A stretch of 64,000 nt of DNA from the NCBI RefSeq assembly GCF_014648055.1, contig NZ_BMQJ01000008.1:284210-348209 (forward strand), written 5' to 3'. Shown here in pieces: positions 44,193-53,389 of this stretch. Made by a program: the position numbers and the translations under genes. The notes under the pieces are model-generated. The model had not been told where the DNA came from. It did no database searches and saw only the letters and a list, made by a program, of their open reading frames with translations. The DNA comes from Streptosporangium pseudovulgare (GTDB taxonomy: Bacteria > Actinomycetota > Actinomycetes > Streptosporangiales > Streptosporangiaceae). Position 1 is the first letter of the stretch; every line of letters begins with the position of its first letter.

Positions 44193-44975
44193 TCAGTGCC
44201 GGACGCCGACCGGGACGACCAGGGGCGTGCCCGCCACCGGGTCCTCGATGACCTTGGCCTCCAGGTCGAAGACCTCCGCCAGCAGCGGCTCGGTGAGGAC
44301 CTCGTGCGGCGTCCCGGCCGCGATCACCCGGCCGGCGCGCATGGCGACCAGCCGGTCGGCGTACCGGGCCGCGAGGTTGAGGTCGTGCAGGACCATCACC
44401 ACGGTCCGGCCGTGCTCGCCGTGCAGCCGGCGGACCAACTCCAGGACCTCGACCTGGTGGGCGAGGTCCAGGAAGGTCGTCGGCTCGTCGAGCAGCAGCA
44501 GGTCGGTGCCCTGGGCCAGGGCCATGGAGATCCACGCCCGCTGCCGCTGCCCGCCCGACAGCTCGTCCAGCGGACGCTCGCCCAGGCCGTCCAGGCCCGT
44601 CATGGCCAGCGCCTCGCCGACCGCCGCCTCGTCGCCGGACGACCACTGCCGGTACCAGGTCTGGTGCGGGTGCCGTCCCCGGGCCACCAGGTCGGCCACG
44701 GTCAGCCCCTCGGGGGCCGTCGGCGCCTGCGGCAGCACGCCCAGGATTCGGGCGACCTCCTTGGTCGGCATCCGGTCGATGCGCTTGCCGTCCAGCAGCA
44801 CCTCGCCGCCGGACGGCTTCAGCAGCCGTCCCAGCGCGCGCAGCAGCGTGGACTTGCCGCACCCGTTGGGGCCGATGATCGTGGTGACCGTGCCGGCCTC
44901 GATCCCCAGGTCGAGACCGTCGACGATGACGCGGTCACCGTAGCCGAGCCTCACGCCGACCGCCTGCAGCCTCAC
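44193..44975 (-). CDS. Iron-siderophore ABC transporter ATP-binding protein
   Basis: 260-aa FepC/FhuC-type ATPase: Walker A GPNGCGKSTLLRALG, signature LSGGQRQRAWIS, Walker B LLLLDEPTTFLDLAHQ, H-loop VLHDLN. GTG follows AGAGGAAG. Last gene of a three-gene importer operon, with the permeases upstream. Confidence 0.95.
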   Translation of the reverse strand: MRLQAVGVRLGYGDRVIVDGLDLGIEAGTVTTIIGPNGCGKSTLLRALGRLLKPSGGEVLLDGKRIDRMPTKEVARILGVLPQAPTAPEGLTVADLVARGRHPHQTWYRQWSSGDEAAVGEALAMTGLDGLGERPLDELSGGQRQRAWISMALAQGTDLLLLDEPTTFLDLAHQVEVLELVRRLHGEHGRTVVMVLHDLNLAARYADRLVAMRAGRVIAAGTPHEVLTEPLLAEVFDLEAKVIEDPVAGTPLVVPVGVRH

Positions 44976-45054
44976 GTCGTCTTCCTCTCCGTGTTCCGGT
45001 GCGCTCCGGAGCCCGTCGCTCCGGAAGGCCGGTCGTCCGTACGGTTCCCGCCGT

Positions 45055-46179
45055 TCACGCGCGTGCCCCCCGGCGCGCGCGGACGAGCAGGTAGATCAGA
45101 TAGGGGGCGCCCAGGACCGCGGTGACCACGCCCACCGGGAGCTCGGCGGGGGCGGCCACCGTACGGGCGGCCAGGTCGGCGGCGGTGACCAGGACGGCCC
45201 CGCACAGCGCCGAGACGACCAGCGGCGGCTGGGCGACCCCGGCCACGCGCAGCGCGATCTGCGGCGAGGCCAGGGCGACGAAGGCGATCGGCCCGGCCGC
45301 GGCGGTGGCCACCGCCGCGAGCAGCACGGCGGCCAGGATGAGCAGACCCCTGGCGAGGTTCGTCCGCACGCCCAGCCCGGTCACGGTGTCGTCGCCGAAG
45401 CGCAGCGCGCCGAGCGACCGGGTGCCGGCCAGCGCCGCCGGGACCAGTACGGCCAGCGCGATCGCGACCGGGACCACGTGCTCCCAGCCCCGGCCGTTCA
45501 GCGAGCCGCTGATCCACACCATGGCCCGGCCGCTGTCGGTGACGTCCCCGACGGTCAGCAGCCAGTACTTGACGTTGGTGAACACCGCCGAGACGCCGAC
45601 GCCGACCAGGACGAGGCGGTAGCCGTCCAGGCCCCCGCGCCAGGCCAGCAGGTAGACGGCCAGCGCCCCGGCCAGCCCGCCGGCCAGGGCCACCAGGGGG
45701 ACGCCCACGCTCGCCAGGGCGCCGCCCGCGCCGCCCGCGGCGCTGCCGGCGGTCACGATGATCCCGACCACGGCGACGCTGGATCCGGTGGTGACGCCGA
45801 GGACGTCGGGGCTGGCCAGCGGGTTGCGGGCGATGGCCTGGGTGATCGCGCCGGCCAGGGCCAGCGCCGCGCCGACGAGGACGCCGGTCAGCGCGCGGGG
45901 GAGCCGCAGCTCCATCACGACGAAGTGGTCCGGCCCGTCGCCGGTGACCGCCCGGAACACCTCGGCGACGCTCATCGGGATGTCGCCGAGACGCATGTTC
46001 AGCGCCATCAGCAGCACCGCGGCGGCCAGCAGGACCAGGGCGGCGGCGGCCGAGCGCAGGCGCAGCAGCCAGGAGGCCGGGCCGAGCCGCAGCGGCCGCT
46101 CGTGCGCGAGCCGTACGGGGACAGGGGTCACGGGCGGGACGCCTTCCGGGTGGGGCGAGGGGATCGGCGGGGAGGTCAC
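45055..46179 (-). CDS. Iron-siderophore ABC transporter permease (FecCD family)
   Basis: 374 aa with about ten hydrophobic helices. FecCD markers: LRLPRALTGVLVGAALALAG, QAIARNPLASPDVLGVTTG and the coupling segment around GPIAFVALASPQIALRVAG. The GTG start overlaps the stop of the first permease by four bases (GTGA), so the two are coupled and probably form the heterodimeric pore. Confidence 0.94.
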   Translation of the reverse strand: MTSPPIPSPHPEGVPPVTPVPVRLAHERPLRLGPASWLLRLRSAAAALVLLAAAVLLMALNMRLGDIPMSVAEVFRAVTGDGPDHFVVMELRLPRALTGVLVGAALALAGAITQAIARNPLASPDVLGVTTGSSVAVVGIIVTAGSAAGGAGGALASVGVPLVALAGGLAGALAVYLLAWRGGLDGYRLVLVGVGVSAVFTNVKYWLLTVGDVTDSGRAMVWISGSLNGRGWEHVVPVAIALAVLVPAALAGTRSLGALRFGDDTVTGLGVRTNLARGLLILAAVLLAAVATAAAGPIAFVALASPQIALRVAGVAQPPLVVSALCGAVLVTAADLAARTVAAPAELPVGVVTAVLGAPYLIYLLVRARRGARA

Positions 46180-47231
46180 AGGCGCAACGGCTTCCTGCGC
46201 CTGACCAGCGCGACGAAGAACGGCGCGCCCAGCAGGGCGAGCACGACGCCGACCTCCAGCTCGCCGGGGCGGGCCACGACCCGGCCCACCACGTCGGCGC
46301 CCAGCAGGGCCGCGGCGCCGATCAGCCCCGAGTACGGCAGCAGCAGCCGGTGGTCGGGTCCCGACAGGGGACGCGCCAGGTGCGGCACCATCAGGCCGAG
46401 GAAGGCGAGCGCCCCGCAGGCCGCGACGGCGGCGCCGCTGAGCAGCGTGATCGCGGCGACGCCGACGGTGCGGGTCAGCGCGACGTTCTGGCCTAGGGCC
46501 CGGGCCACGTCCTCGCCGAGCGCGAGGGTGTTGAGGCCGGGGGCGTTGACCAGCGCCAGGACCAGGCCGGCCGCGACGAACGGGAGGACCTGCCAGGCGA
46601 CGTCGGCGCCGCGGCCCGCGATCGACCCGGCCTGCCAGAATCGGAAGACGTCCATGGCCTGCTCGTCCATCAGGACCATGGCGGAGGTGAGGGCGTAGAG
46701 GAAGGCGCTGACCGCGGTGCCGGCCAGGGCCAGCGTCACCGGGGTGGGACCGCCCCGGCCGCCGCCGGCCATGCCGAGGGCGAAGACGCCCACGCTGGCC
46801 ACCAGCGCCCCGGCCAGGCCGAACCAGATGTAGCCGTACAGGCTCGTCACGCCGAACACCATGATGGCGGCCACCATCGCGAAGGCCGCGCCCTGGGTGA
46901 CGCCGAGCAGCCCGGGGTCGGCCAGGGGGTTGCGGGTGTGGCCCTGCATCAGCGCGCCCGCCACGCCGAGCGCGACCCCGGCCAGCAGGCCGAGGGCGGT
47001 CCGGGGGACGCGCAGCGAGGAGACGACGATGTCGTTCTCGGTGCCGGTCGGGCCGGTCAGCGCGTGCCAGACGTCGGCGGGCGGCACCGGCCGGGCGCCG
47101 ACCATGACGCTCAGCACGGCCGCCACGGCCACGGCGCCGAGCAGCCCGGCCAGGACGAGGGACGGGCGCGGGCGGGCCGACCGGGGTCTGCCGGACGCCG
47201 GCGGCCGGACGGGGGTCACCGCTGTGCTCAC
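46176..47231 (-). CDS. Iron-siderophore ABC transporter permease (FecCD family)
   Basis: 351-aa partner permease: LRVPRTALGLLAGVALGVAG, MQGHTRNPLADPGLLGVTQG and CGALAFLGLMVPHLAR. GTG start with GAGGAG upstream. First gene of the importer operon, beginning 49 bases from the iron box. Confidence 0.94.
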   Translation of the reverse strand: MSTAVTPVRPPASGRPRSARPRPSLVLAGLLGAVAVAAVLSVMVGARPVPPADVWHALTGPTGTENDIVVSSLRVPRTALGLLAGVALGVAGALMQGHTRNPLADPGLLGVTQGAAFAMVAAIMVFGVTSLYGYIWFGLAGALVASVGVFALGMAGGGRGGPTPVTLALAGTAVSAFLYALTSAMVLMDEQAMDVFRFWQAGSIAGRGADVAWQVLPFVAAGLVLALVNAPGLNTLALGEDVARALGQNVALTRTVGVAAITLLSGAAVAACGALAFLGLMVPHLARPLSGPDHRLLLPYSGLIGAAALLGADVVGRVVARPGELEVGVVLALLGAPFFVALVRRRKPLRL

Positions 47232-47279
47232 CCGCGCTCCTCTCGGGTCGGTTGCCGGGCTTCAGGCAAGTATGTCAGG

Positions 47280-47298
47280 TTAGGTATGCCTAATCTAA
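47280..47298. promoter_or_regulatory. IdeR/DmdR-type iron box
   Basis: TTAGGTATGCCTAATCTAA agrees with the 19-bp DtxR-family consensus (TTAGGTTAGSCTAACCTAA) at 16 positions. It lies in the 97-bp gap between permease and binding-protein genes, positioned to repress both under iron-replete conditions. Confidence 0.88.
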
Positions 47299-47328
47299 AT
47301 TAGGTGTGGCTTCAGCAAAGGAAATCGG

Positions 47329-48357
47329 ATGAGAGTGTTGCGTACCCTGGCCGCCGGCGTCGCGGGGGCCGTGCTGGCCCTCGGGCTCGCCGCCTGCGGG
47401 TCGGGTTCGTCCACCGGGACGGCCGCCGGCCCCGGATCGGACGCCCAGGCGCCCAACCCGCAGGCGAGCGGTACGGCCGGCGCCGCGGCGTTCCCCCGCA
47501 CGGTCAAGCACGCCATGGGCGAGACCGAGATCCCGGCGCAGCCCAAGCGGGTCGTGGCACTCGACCAGAGCTTCGTGGACGCGGTGCTGACCCTGGAGAC
47601 CGACGTCGCCGGCTACACCACCTATCGGTCGATCGAGGAACGGCTGCCCGACTACCTCGCCCCGGTCCTCGGGCACGCGGGGAACGCCACGTCGGTCGGC
47701 ACGCTGGAGCAGCCCAGTCTGGAGAAGATCGTCGCACTCAAGCCCGACCTGATCGTCTCGGCGAAGGTCCGCCACGAGGCGCTCTACGACAAGCTGTCGA
47801 AGATCGCGCCGACGGTGTTCAGCGAGACCACCGGCGCCATCTGGAAGGAGAACCTTCGGCTCATGGGCCGGGCCCTGGGCAAGGAGGACCTGGCCGAGCA
47901 GCGGATCACCGCCTACCAGGACCGGGCCGCGAAGATCGGCGAGTCGATCAAGGCGAAGGAGGGCGGGATGCCCACCGTCTCGGTCGCCCGCTTCGCCGGT
48001 GAGCCGACCGTCCGCCTCTACGTGGAGAACTCCTACTCCGGCCTGGTGCTGAAGGACGTCGGCTTCCCGCGGCCGAAGGACCAGCCGACCAGCGCGGACG
48101 CCATCATGGTGGACGTCAGCCAGGAGAACATCACCCAGCTCGACGCCGACCACATCTTCGTCGCCGCCTACGACGACCCGTCGGTCGAGCCGGTCAGGAA
48201 GAAGTTCGAGGCCAACCCGCTGTGGGACCGGCTGAAGGGCGCCAAGCACGACGTCTCCGACACCACGTGGATGAGCGCCGTCGGCATCCAGGGCGCCCAC
48301 GCCATGCTCGACGACCTGGCGAAGATCTTCGAGGTCGATCCGGCGAAGGCCGCCTGA
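47329..48357 (+). CDS. Iron-siderophore-binding lipoprotein
   Basis: 342-aa ABC solute-binding protein. Lipobox LGLAACGSG, then the cluster A-2/FepB-like fold: PKRVVALDQSFVDAVLTLE, TLEQPSLEKIVALKPDLIVSA, and a long linking helix before TVSVARFAGEP. AAAGGAAA precedes ATG 47329. Captures a ferric siderophore outside the membrane for the divergent permease pair. Confidence 0.94.
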   Translation: MRVLRTLAAGVAGAVLALGLAACGSGSSTGTAAGPGSDAQAPNPQASGTAGAAAFPRTVKHAMGETEIPAQPKRVVALDQSFVDAVLTLETDVAGYTTYRSIEERLPDYLAPVLGHAGNATSVGTLEQPSLEKIVALKPDLIVSAKVRHEALYDKLSKIAPTVFSETTGAIWKENLRLMGRALGKEDLAEQRITAYQDRAAKIGESIKAKEGGMPTVSVARFAGEPTVRLYVENSYSGLVLKDVGFPRPKDQPTSADAIMVDVSQENITQLDADHIFVAAYDDPSVEPVRKKFEANPLWDRLKGAKHDVSDTTWMSAVGIQGAHAMLDDLAKIFEVDPAKAA

Positions 48358-48395
48358 GCGCGCCGGGCCGGCGCGATACGTGGTACGACGGAACG

Positions 48396-48650
48396 ATGAA
48401 CGACCGTGCCCACAGTCTCCACGCCGAGGCCGTCGACGACTTCATCACCGAGGTCGTGCAGAGCCACCGGGCCGGCCCCTGCCGCATGGTCCGCACGAGC
48501 GGGGTGGACGCGCCGGACGAGTGGGCCCGCTACGCGTGGCGTTACGAGAGTGCCACCGGGGAGGAGCTGCTGTCCGGCGTCGACACCGTGCGTCTCACCC
48601 CGAGCGGGAAGATCGACGCGATCGTCGTCTTCGCCGGGCCGCTCGTCTAG
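48396..48650 (+). CDS. SnoaL/NTF2-like half-domain, probably truncated
   Basis: 84 aa from ATG 48396. The sequence VRTSGVDAPDEWARYAWRYE ... GVDTVRLTPSGKIDAIVVFAGPL matches the C-terminal half of SnoaL-like fold proteins, which normally run to about 120-140 aa. The first helices and strand are absent and are not found upstream, where the siderophore gene ends 39 bases before. Either a remnant or a minimal form. Codon use remains actinomycete-like. Confidence 0.55.
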   Translation: MNDRAHSLHAEAVDDFITEVVQSHRAGPCRMVRTSGVDAPDEWARYAWRYESATGEELLSGVDTVRLTPSGKIDAIVVFAGPLV

Positions 48651-48978
48651 GGCCCGTGTCGAAGCCGGGCGCCACCACCCGTTGATCGCGGCGATGCGCA
48701 CGGTGGCCTCACAGCGGACGGCGGGCTCGCCGGAACCGGCGGCGTATCCGCCGGGCCGAATACGGTGGCTTGATGACGATCGGTTAAGTCTGTGAGCGCT
48801 CCGGAGTCTCTTCATGCGTACCGCAGCGGCGATCCCCTCCTTCGTACGGATCATCGACGACACGGGAGCCTTCCGCGGCCGGGACGGCGCTTTCGGCCGC
48901 GCATCACCCCATCCGGGGAGCCTCTTCCCCCATGGGAGGGAGGTCCAAGGCAGGTGGTGCGCCCTACCGTGGGCGGCC
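48651..48978. other. Gene-free stretch
   Basis: 328 bases without a gene or strong repeat that I can support. TACCGT at 48965-48970 may be the -10 of the following membrane protein. Confidence 0.5.
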
Positions 48979-49722
48979 ATGAGATCACATGCACGGTCAG
49001 CGCTGCTGGCCGCGGGCTGGGCGGTCTCGGCCGCACTCGTGCTGGTGGCGCCCGGGAACCTGGTCATGCGGCTGGTGTTCGGCAAGCTGGACGACCCGGC
49101 GCTCGTCTCGCAGTCACTGCTCGCCGCCCTGGGGGTGCTGCTGGCTCTGGCGGCCGTCCGTTTCGGCACGCGCATCGCCTCACAGCCACACGAGCGTCGG
49201 GCCGACGGGACGGTCCGTCCCGCGCCCTGGGCCAGAGTGGTGACCTGGACGGCGGCCGGCCTGCCGGTACTGGGCTTCTCGATTCCGCACCTGCTGTGGG
49301 GGCTGGGCCTGCCGCTCGGTGTGGCAGGAGGCTCCCGCGCCGGCCTGGCGGCTCTGGGTGGCTCGGCGGTGTTCTGGGCGTTGCTCGTCGCCGGGCCGGT
49401 GATCGGGGGGTTGCTCACGCTGGGGCTGATCAGTCGATGGGGGCAGGTCGTCCCGGGGTGGGTCCCCTTCGTACGGGGGCGTCGGGTGCCTCGTGGTCTG
49501 GCCGTCGTCCCAGCGGCGGCCGTGGGCATGCTGGTCGGCCAATACGGCGCGATGATGACGAAATGCCTGGCGTTCGGCATCACCCGCACATGCGCGCCGC
49601 GCGGCGGCGCAGAGATCCTCGGCGGGAGCTGGGGATTCGCCGCGACCTACCCGGTGTTCCTGTTCTGGGGGGTGGCCCTGCTCGCCGCCACCGTCGGCTA
49701 CCTCCACACCACTGAGCACTGA
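48979..49722 (+). CDS. Polytopic membrane protein of unknown function
   Basis: 247 aa with about six hydrophobic segments (for example ALLAAGWAVSAALVLVAPG, LLAALGVLLALAAV, FWALLVAGPVIGGLLTLGLI, AATYPVFLFWGVALLAATVG). Two cysteines in MTKCLAFGITRTCAP face one loop. ATG 48979 is chosen because the upstream frame lacks hydrophobic or coding character; TACCGT eight bases upstream suggests a nearly leaderless mRNA. No family recognised. Confidence 0.75.
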   Translation: MRSHARSALLAAGWAVSAALVLVAPGNLVMRLVFGKLDDPALVSQSLLAALGVLLALAAVRFGTRIASQPHERRADGTVRPAPWARVVTWTAAGLPVLGFSIPHLLWGLGLPLGVAGGSRAGLAALGGSAVFWALLVAGPVIGGLLTLGLISRWGQVVPGWVPFVRGRRVPRGLAVVPAAAVGMLVGQYGAMMTKCLAFGITRTCAPRGGAEILGGSWGFAATYPVFLFWGVALLAATVGYLHTTEH

Positions 49723-49832
49723 GCGGAGAACACTCGCCGCGCCCCACCCTCGCCCGCATCCATGACCGACTCCGATACCGGCCCCGGACGCGGGCGGCCC
49801 GCCGGGTGCTCGTCCGGCGGGGCGGCGGCGCC

Positions 49833-50921
49833 TCACACCTCCGACAGGAAGGCCCGCAGGTCGCTCAGGTGCGGGGTGATGTCCAGGCCCTGCTCGGCCA
49901 GCCAGGCGTCGTTGTCATACGTCCCGCGGTAACGCTCGCCGCCGTCGCAGATCAGCGTGACGACGCTGCCCCGCTCGCCCGCCGCGCGCATCTCGCGCAG
50001 GATCCGCACCGCCGCCGCCACGTTGGTGCCGGTGGAGCCGCCGACGTCGCGGCCGGTGACCTCCCGGACCCAGCGCATGGCCGCGATGGACAGCGCGTCC
50101 GGCACGCGGATCATGCGGTCGATGACCTCGGGCATGAAGGAGGGCTCCACCCGGGGGCGGCCGATGCCCTCGATGCGCGAGCCCGGGGCGGTGACCGCGG
50201 TGTCGCCGCTCTCCCAGGAGGGGTAGAAGGCCGACCCCTCGGGGTCGACCACGGCCAGGCGGGTGAGGTGGCGGCGGTAGCGGATGTAGCGGCCGATCGT
50301 CGAGGACGTGCCGCCGGTGCCTGCGCCGACCACGATCCAGGCCGGCTCGGGGTGGGGCTCCATCTCCATCTGCTGGAAGATGCTCTCGGCGATGTTGTTG
50401 TTGCCGCGCCAGTCGGTGGCCCGCTCGGCGTAGGTGAACTGGTCCATGAAGTGGCCGCCGGACTTGGCGGCCAGCCTGCGCGACTCCGAGTAGATCGCCT
50501 TGGGGTCGTCCACGAGGTGGCACTTGCCGCCGTAGAACTCGATCAGGGCGATCTTCTCCGGCGAGGTCGAGGCGGGCATCACCGCGATGAACGGCAGGCC
50601 GACGAGCCGGGCGAAGTACGCCTCGCTCACCGCCGTGGACCCGCTGGAGGCCTCCACGACCGTGGTGGACGGGCCGATCCATCCGTTGGCCAGGCCGTAC
50701 AGGAACAGGGAGCGGGCGAGCCGGTGCTTGAGTGAACCGGTCGGGTGGACGGACTCGTCCTTCAGATAGAGGTTCACTCCCCAGTGGGCGGGGAGGGGGA
50801 AGACGTGGAGGTGGGTGTCGCAGCTCCGGTGCGCGTCAGCCTCGACGCGACGGATGGCCTCGGCCACCCAGGAGCGGGTACGGGGATCGTGCCGATCCAC
50901 CTGGTCCATCGGGGATTGCAT
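49833..50921 (-). CDS. PLP-dependent cysteine synthase/cysteine desulfhydrase family enzyme
   Basis: 362-aa fold-type II PLP enzyme. PLP Lys in [12 protein letters not shown], Asn/Ser loop [13 protein letters not shown], phosphate loop [14 protein letters not shown]. It resembles the mycobacterial Cds1 group, which releases H2S from cysteine, more than CysK; the N-terminal extension [20 protein letters not shown] fits that group. ATG 50921 follows TACCTT at six bases: leaderless. Next to a SigR-like gene, so a thiol-stress link is possible. Confidence 0.88.
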   Translation of the reverse strand: MQSPMDQVDRHDPRTRSWVAEAIRRVEADAHRSCDTHLHVFPLPAHWGVNLYLKDESVHPTGSLKHRLARSLFLYGLANGWIGPSTTVVEASSGSTAVSEAYFARLVGLPFIAVMPASTSPEKIALIEFYGGKCHLVDDPKAIYSESRRLAAKSGGHFMDQFTYAERATDWRGNNNIAESIFQQMEMEPHPEPAWIVVGAGTGGTSSTIGRYIRYRRHLTRLAVVDPEGSAFYPSWESGDTAVTAPGSRIEGIGRPRVEPSFMPEVIDRMIRVPDALSIAAMRWVREVTGRDVGGSTGTNVAAAVRILREMRAAGERGSVVTLICDGGERYRGTYDNDAWLAEQGLDITPHLSDLRAFLSEV

Positions 50922-50927
50922 GGGGCA

Positions 50928-50933
50928 AAGGTA
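50928..50933 (-). promoter_or_regulatory. -10 element of the cysteine enzyme gene (leaderless)
   Basis: TACCTT on the minus strand, six bases before the ATG. Confidence 0.5.
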
Positions 50934-51188
50934 GCGTGAGCTGCGATGATGTGAGAGTGGACACACTTTACGACTATTCCAAGGGAAAGATGTTACGATA
51001 ACGATACTTGTCCGGCTGTGGGGCGTGTGTCCGTCCGCCACCGATGCAGCCAGAATCCAACCCCCTGACCAGCTAGGACTCTTAACGGCACCTTTACGGG
51101 ATGCCTGCGAGCATGCGATGGCCCGTCAGGGGAAGGGGCATCGCACGATGTGCCGGATGTTACTGGGGGAAGGCCCGAGGGGGATCGC

Positions 51189-51785
51189 GTGATCACGATG
51201 ACCGAAGAGCAGCGCAACGACTGGTTCGAGCGAGATGTCGTGCCGGTGACCAACCAGCTCTACGCGTCCGCGATGCGTCTCACCCGCAACTCGGCGGACG
51301 CCGAGGACCTGGTCCAGGAGACCGTGGCCAAGGCGTTCAGCTCCTACCACCAGTTCCGCGAGGGCACCAACCTCAAGGCGTGGCTGCACCGCATCCTCAC
51401 CAACAACTTCATCAACGAGTACCGCAAGAAGCAGCGCTCGCCCAAGCTCTCGGCCACCGAGGAGATCGAGGACTGGCAGCTCGCCGCCGCCGAGTCCCAC
51501 ATGTCCTCCGGACTGAAGTCCGCCGAGACCGAGGCGCTGGAGCAGCTGCCCGACACCGCGGTGATGAACGCTCTGCGCGCCCTGCCCGAGGAGTTCCGCG
51601 TGGCGGTCTACCTCGCCGACGTCGAGGGCTTCGCCTACAAGGAGATCGCCGACCGGATGGGCACCCCCATCGGCACGGTCATGTCCCGCCTGCACCGCGG
51701 ACGCCGCCAGCTGCGGACCATGCTGGCCGACTACGCCCGCGAGGAGGGCGCGGTCCGGCTGCCCGAGCAGCGTCGCGCCGCCTGA
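51189..51785 (+). CDS. ECF sigma factor of the SigR/SigH (thiol stress) type
   Basis: 198 aa. Region 2: [24 protein letters not shown] ... [20 protein letters not shown]; the diagnostic [19 protein letters not shown] linker; region 4: [34 protein letters not shown]. This is the ECF12 pattern of Streptomyces SigR and mycobacterial SigH. GTG 51189 is chosen because GAGGGGG precedes it. Unlike those systems, no zinc anti-sigma gene (RsrA/RshA) follows: the next 94 bases are non-coding and then comes an opposite-strand transporter. The 50940-51150 leader is relatively AT-rich. Confidence 0.92.
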   Translation: MITMTEEQRNDWFERDVVPVTNQLYASAMRLTRNSADAEDLVQETVAKAFSSYHQFREGTNLKAWLHRILTNNFINEYRKKQRSPKLSATEEIEDWQLAAAESHMSSGLKSAETEALEQLPDTAVMNALRALPEEFRVAVYLADVEGFAYKEIADRMGTPIGTVMSRLHRGRRQLRTMLADYAREEGAVRLPEQRRAA

Positions 51786-51879
51786 CCCTCTCCCTGCGCG
51801 GCGCCGCCCGGTCCGCCGATACGGCGCCGCGCCTGCCCTCTCCCGGCCTCGTCGCCCGCTCCGCCGGGGGAACGGAGAC

Positions 51880-52728
51880 TCAGGGCGACGGCGACGCGGC
51901 GATCAGCGTGACCGCGACCAGGGCGACGCCGACTCCGGCGCCCTGCACCGCGTTCAGCCGCTCACCCAGCACCTGGCGGGCCAGCAGCAGCGTGCTCACC
52001 GGGTAGAGCGACACCAGGACGGCGACGAGGCTCAGCATCCCGCGCTGCTGGGCGAGCAGGAACAGCACGTTGGCCGTCATGTCCAGCACTCCCGCCGTGA
52101 TCACGATGCGCGATGCCCCGCGCCCCGGGCGCAACGTCCGGCCGGTGACCGCGGCCAGCAGAACGATCATGGTGATCGACACCGTCCTGGCCCCGGCCAG
52201 CGGCCACAGACCGCCGTCGTCAGGGGTCTGGGCCAGCAGCACGAAGAAGCCGCCGAAGCCCGCCCCGGCGACGAGCGCGGCCAGGACCGGGGTGCGCCGC
52301 GGGCCGGACTCCGCCGCGGGGGACTCGCGGCTCACCAGTACCACCGCGACCAGCGCCAGCGCCACGCCGCCCAGCGCCACCGGCTCCGGGCGGTCTCCGG
52401 TGGCCACCCCGAAGATCACCGGCAGCGCCGCCGAGGTGACCGCGGTGATCGGCGCCACCACGGACATCGTCCCGGTGGCGAGCGCGCGGTAGAACAGCAC
52501 CAGCCCGACGGTGCCCGACAGGCCCGCCGCCATGCCCCAGCCCAGCGCCTCCGCCGACGGGCGGCCCGGCAGGAACGGCAGCAGGACGCCGACCGTCACC
52601 AGGCCCGCTGACTGCGACAGCACGACCACCGCCATGACGACCTTCGATCGCCGGGTCGCCAGGCCGCCGAAGAAGTCCGCGGTGCCGTACACCACCGCGC
52701 AGGCCGTCGCCAGGACCATCGCCGACAT
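51880..52728 (-). CDS. EamA/DMT superfamily transporter
   Basis: 282 aa, about ten hydrophobic helices in two EamA repeats. N-terminal LATACAVVYGTADFFGGLATRR; the second repeat begins VLAALVAGAGFGGFFVLLAQ; late LYPVSTLLLARQVLGERLNAVQ is typical. ATG 52728 with AGGGGGAG upstream; an upstream in-frame ATG is rejected. Divergent from an XRE-cupin regulator, which likely controls it. Probably exports a small metabolite such as an amino acid. Confidence 0.9.
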   Translation of the reverse strand: MSAMVLATACAVVYGTADFFGGLATRRSKVVMAVVVLSQSAGLVTVGVLLPFLPGRPSAEALGWGMAAGLSGTVGLVLFYRALATGTMSVVAPITAVTSAALPVIFGVATGDRPEPVALGGVALALVAVVLVSRESPAAESGPRRTPVLAALVAGAGFGGFFVLLAQTPDDGGLWPLAGARTVSITMIVLLAAVTGRTLRPGRGASRIVITAGVLDMTANVLFLLAQQRGMLSLVAVLVSLYPVSTLLLARQVLGERLNAVQGAGVGVALVAVTLIAASPSP

Positions 52729-52738
52729 GTCTCCCCCT

Positions 52739-52811
52739 GGTGCAATAGGTTGCACCATTTGTACACCAGATAAGGTGCATTGTGCTGTAAATAATGTTCA
52801 CTACAATGAAC
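52739..52811. promoter_or_regulatory. Operator cluster between EamA and XRE-cupin genes
   Basis: Dyad GGTGCAA-TAGG-TTGCACC (52739-52756), a third GGTGCA half-site at 52774-52779, and GTTCA-CTACAA-TGAAC (52796-52811) over the XRE -10. The region is AT-rich for this genome. Confidence 0.6.
52802..52807 (+). promoter_or_regulatory. -10 element of the XRE-cupin gene (leaderless)
   Basis: TACAAT six bases before the ATG; TTGTGC sixteen bases upstream is a possible -35. Confidence 0.6.
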
Positions 52812-52813
52812 CG

Positions 52814-53389
52814 ATGGATCCTGAGACCATCACCGGCGCCATCGCCAACAACGTCCGTGCCCAGCGGGCCCACCGGCACATGACGCTCGACGAGCTCGCC
52901 GCGCGCTCGGGCGTCAGCCGGGGCATGCTCGTCCAGGTCGAGCAGGGGCGGACCAACCCGAGCATCAACACCCTGACCCGCATCGCCGACGCGCTCGGCG
53001 TGACGGTCGCCCGGATGGTCGAGGTCGCGGACACGCCGGTCGTCCGGGTCGTCGCCCCCGCCGACGTCGTCACCTTCCCGCACGGCGAGGGGAGCTCCGC
53101 CCGGCTGCTGGTCGGCAGCGACGCCCCCGCGATCCTGGAGCTGTGGGACTGGCGTCTGGCCCCGGGCGAGCACCACGACGGCGACGCCCACCCGCCGGGC
53201 ACCCGCGAGATGCTGAGCGTGCTGGAGGGGGAGCTCTCCCTGTCGGTCCACGGCAGGAGCCACCTCGTCCCGACCGACGGGGCCGTCCTGTTCAGCGCCG
53301 ACCGGCCGCACCGGTACGCCAACCTCGGCGACACTCCGCTGCGATTCGTGATGGTCGTGACCGAGCCACGGGGGACGCCCGACCAGTAG
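52814..53389 (+). CDS. XRE family regulator with C-terminal cupin domain
   Basis: 191 aa. HTH: MTLDELAARSGVSRGMLVQVEQGRTNPSINTLTRIADALG; the cupin sensor follows: LELWDWRLAPGEHHDGDAHPPGTREM ... SLSVHGRSHLVPTDGAVLFSADRPHRYANLG, with metal-binding His/Glu positions recognisable. Such proteins bind a small ligand and repress adjacent transporter genes. ATG 52814 follows TACAAT at six bases. The last codons and stop belong to a tandem repeat that extends downstream. Confidence 0.92.
   Translation: MDPETITGAIANNVRAQRAHRHMTLDELAARSGVSRGMLVQVEQGRTNPSINTLTRIADALGVTVARMVEVADTPVVRVVAPADVVTFPHGEGSSARLLVGSDAPAILELWDWRLAPGEHHDGDAHPPGTREMLSVLEGELSLSVHGRSHLVPTDGAVLFSADRPHRYANLGDTPLRFVMVVTEPRGTPDQ

Noticed and set aside
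48222..48395. Upstream extension of the SnoaL-like ORF into the siderophore-binding gene
   Set aside because: This part is an alternative frame of the binding-protein gene and does not supply the missing half of the fold.
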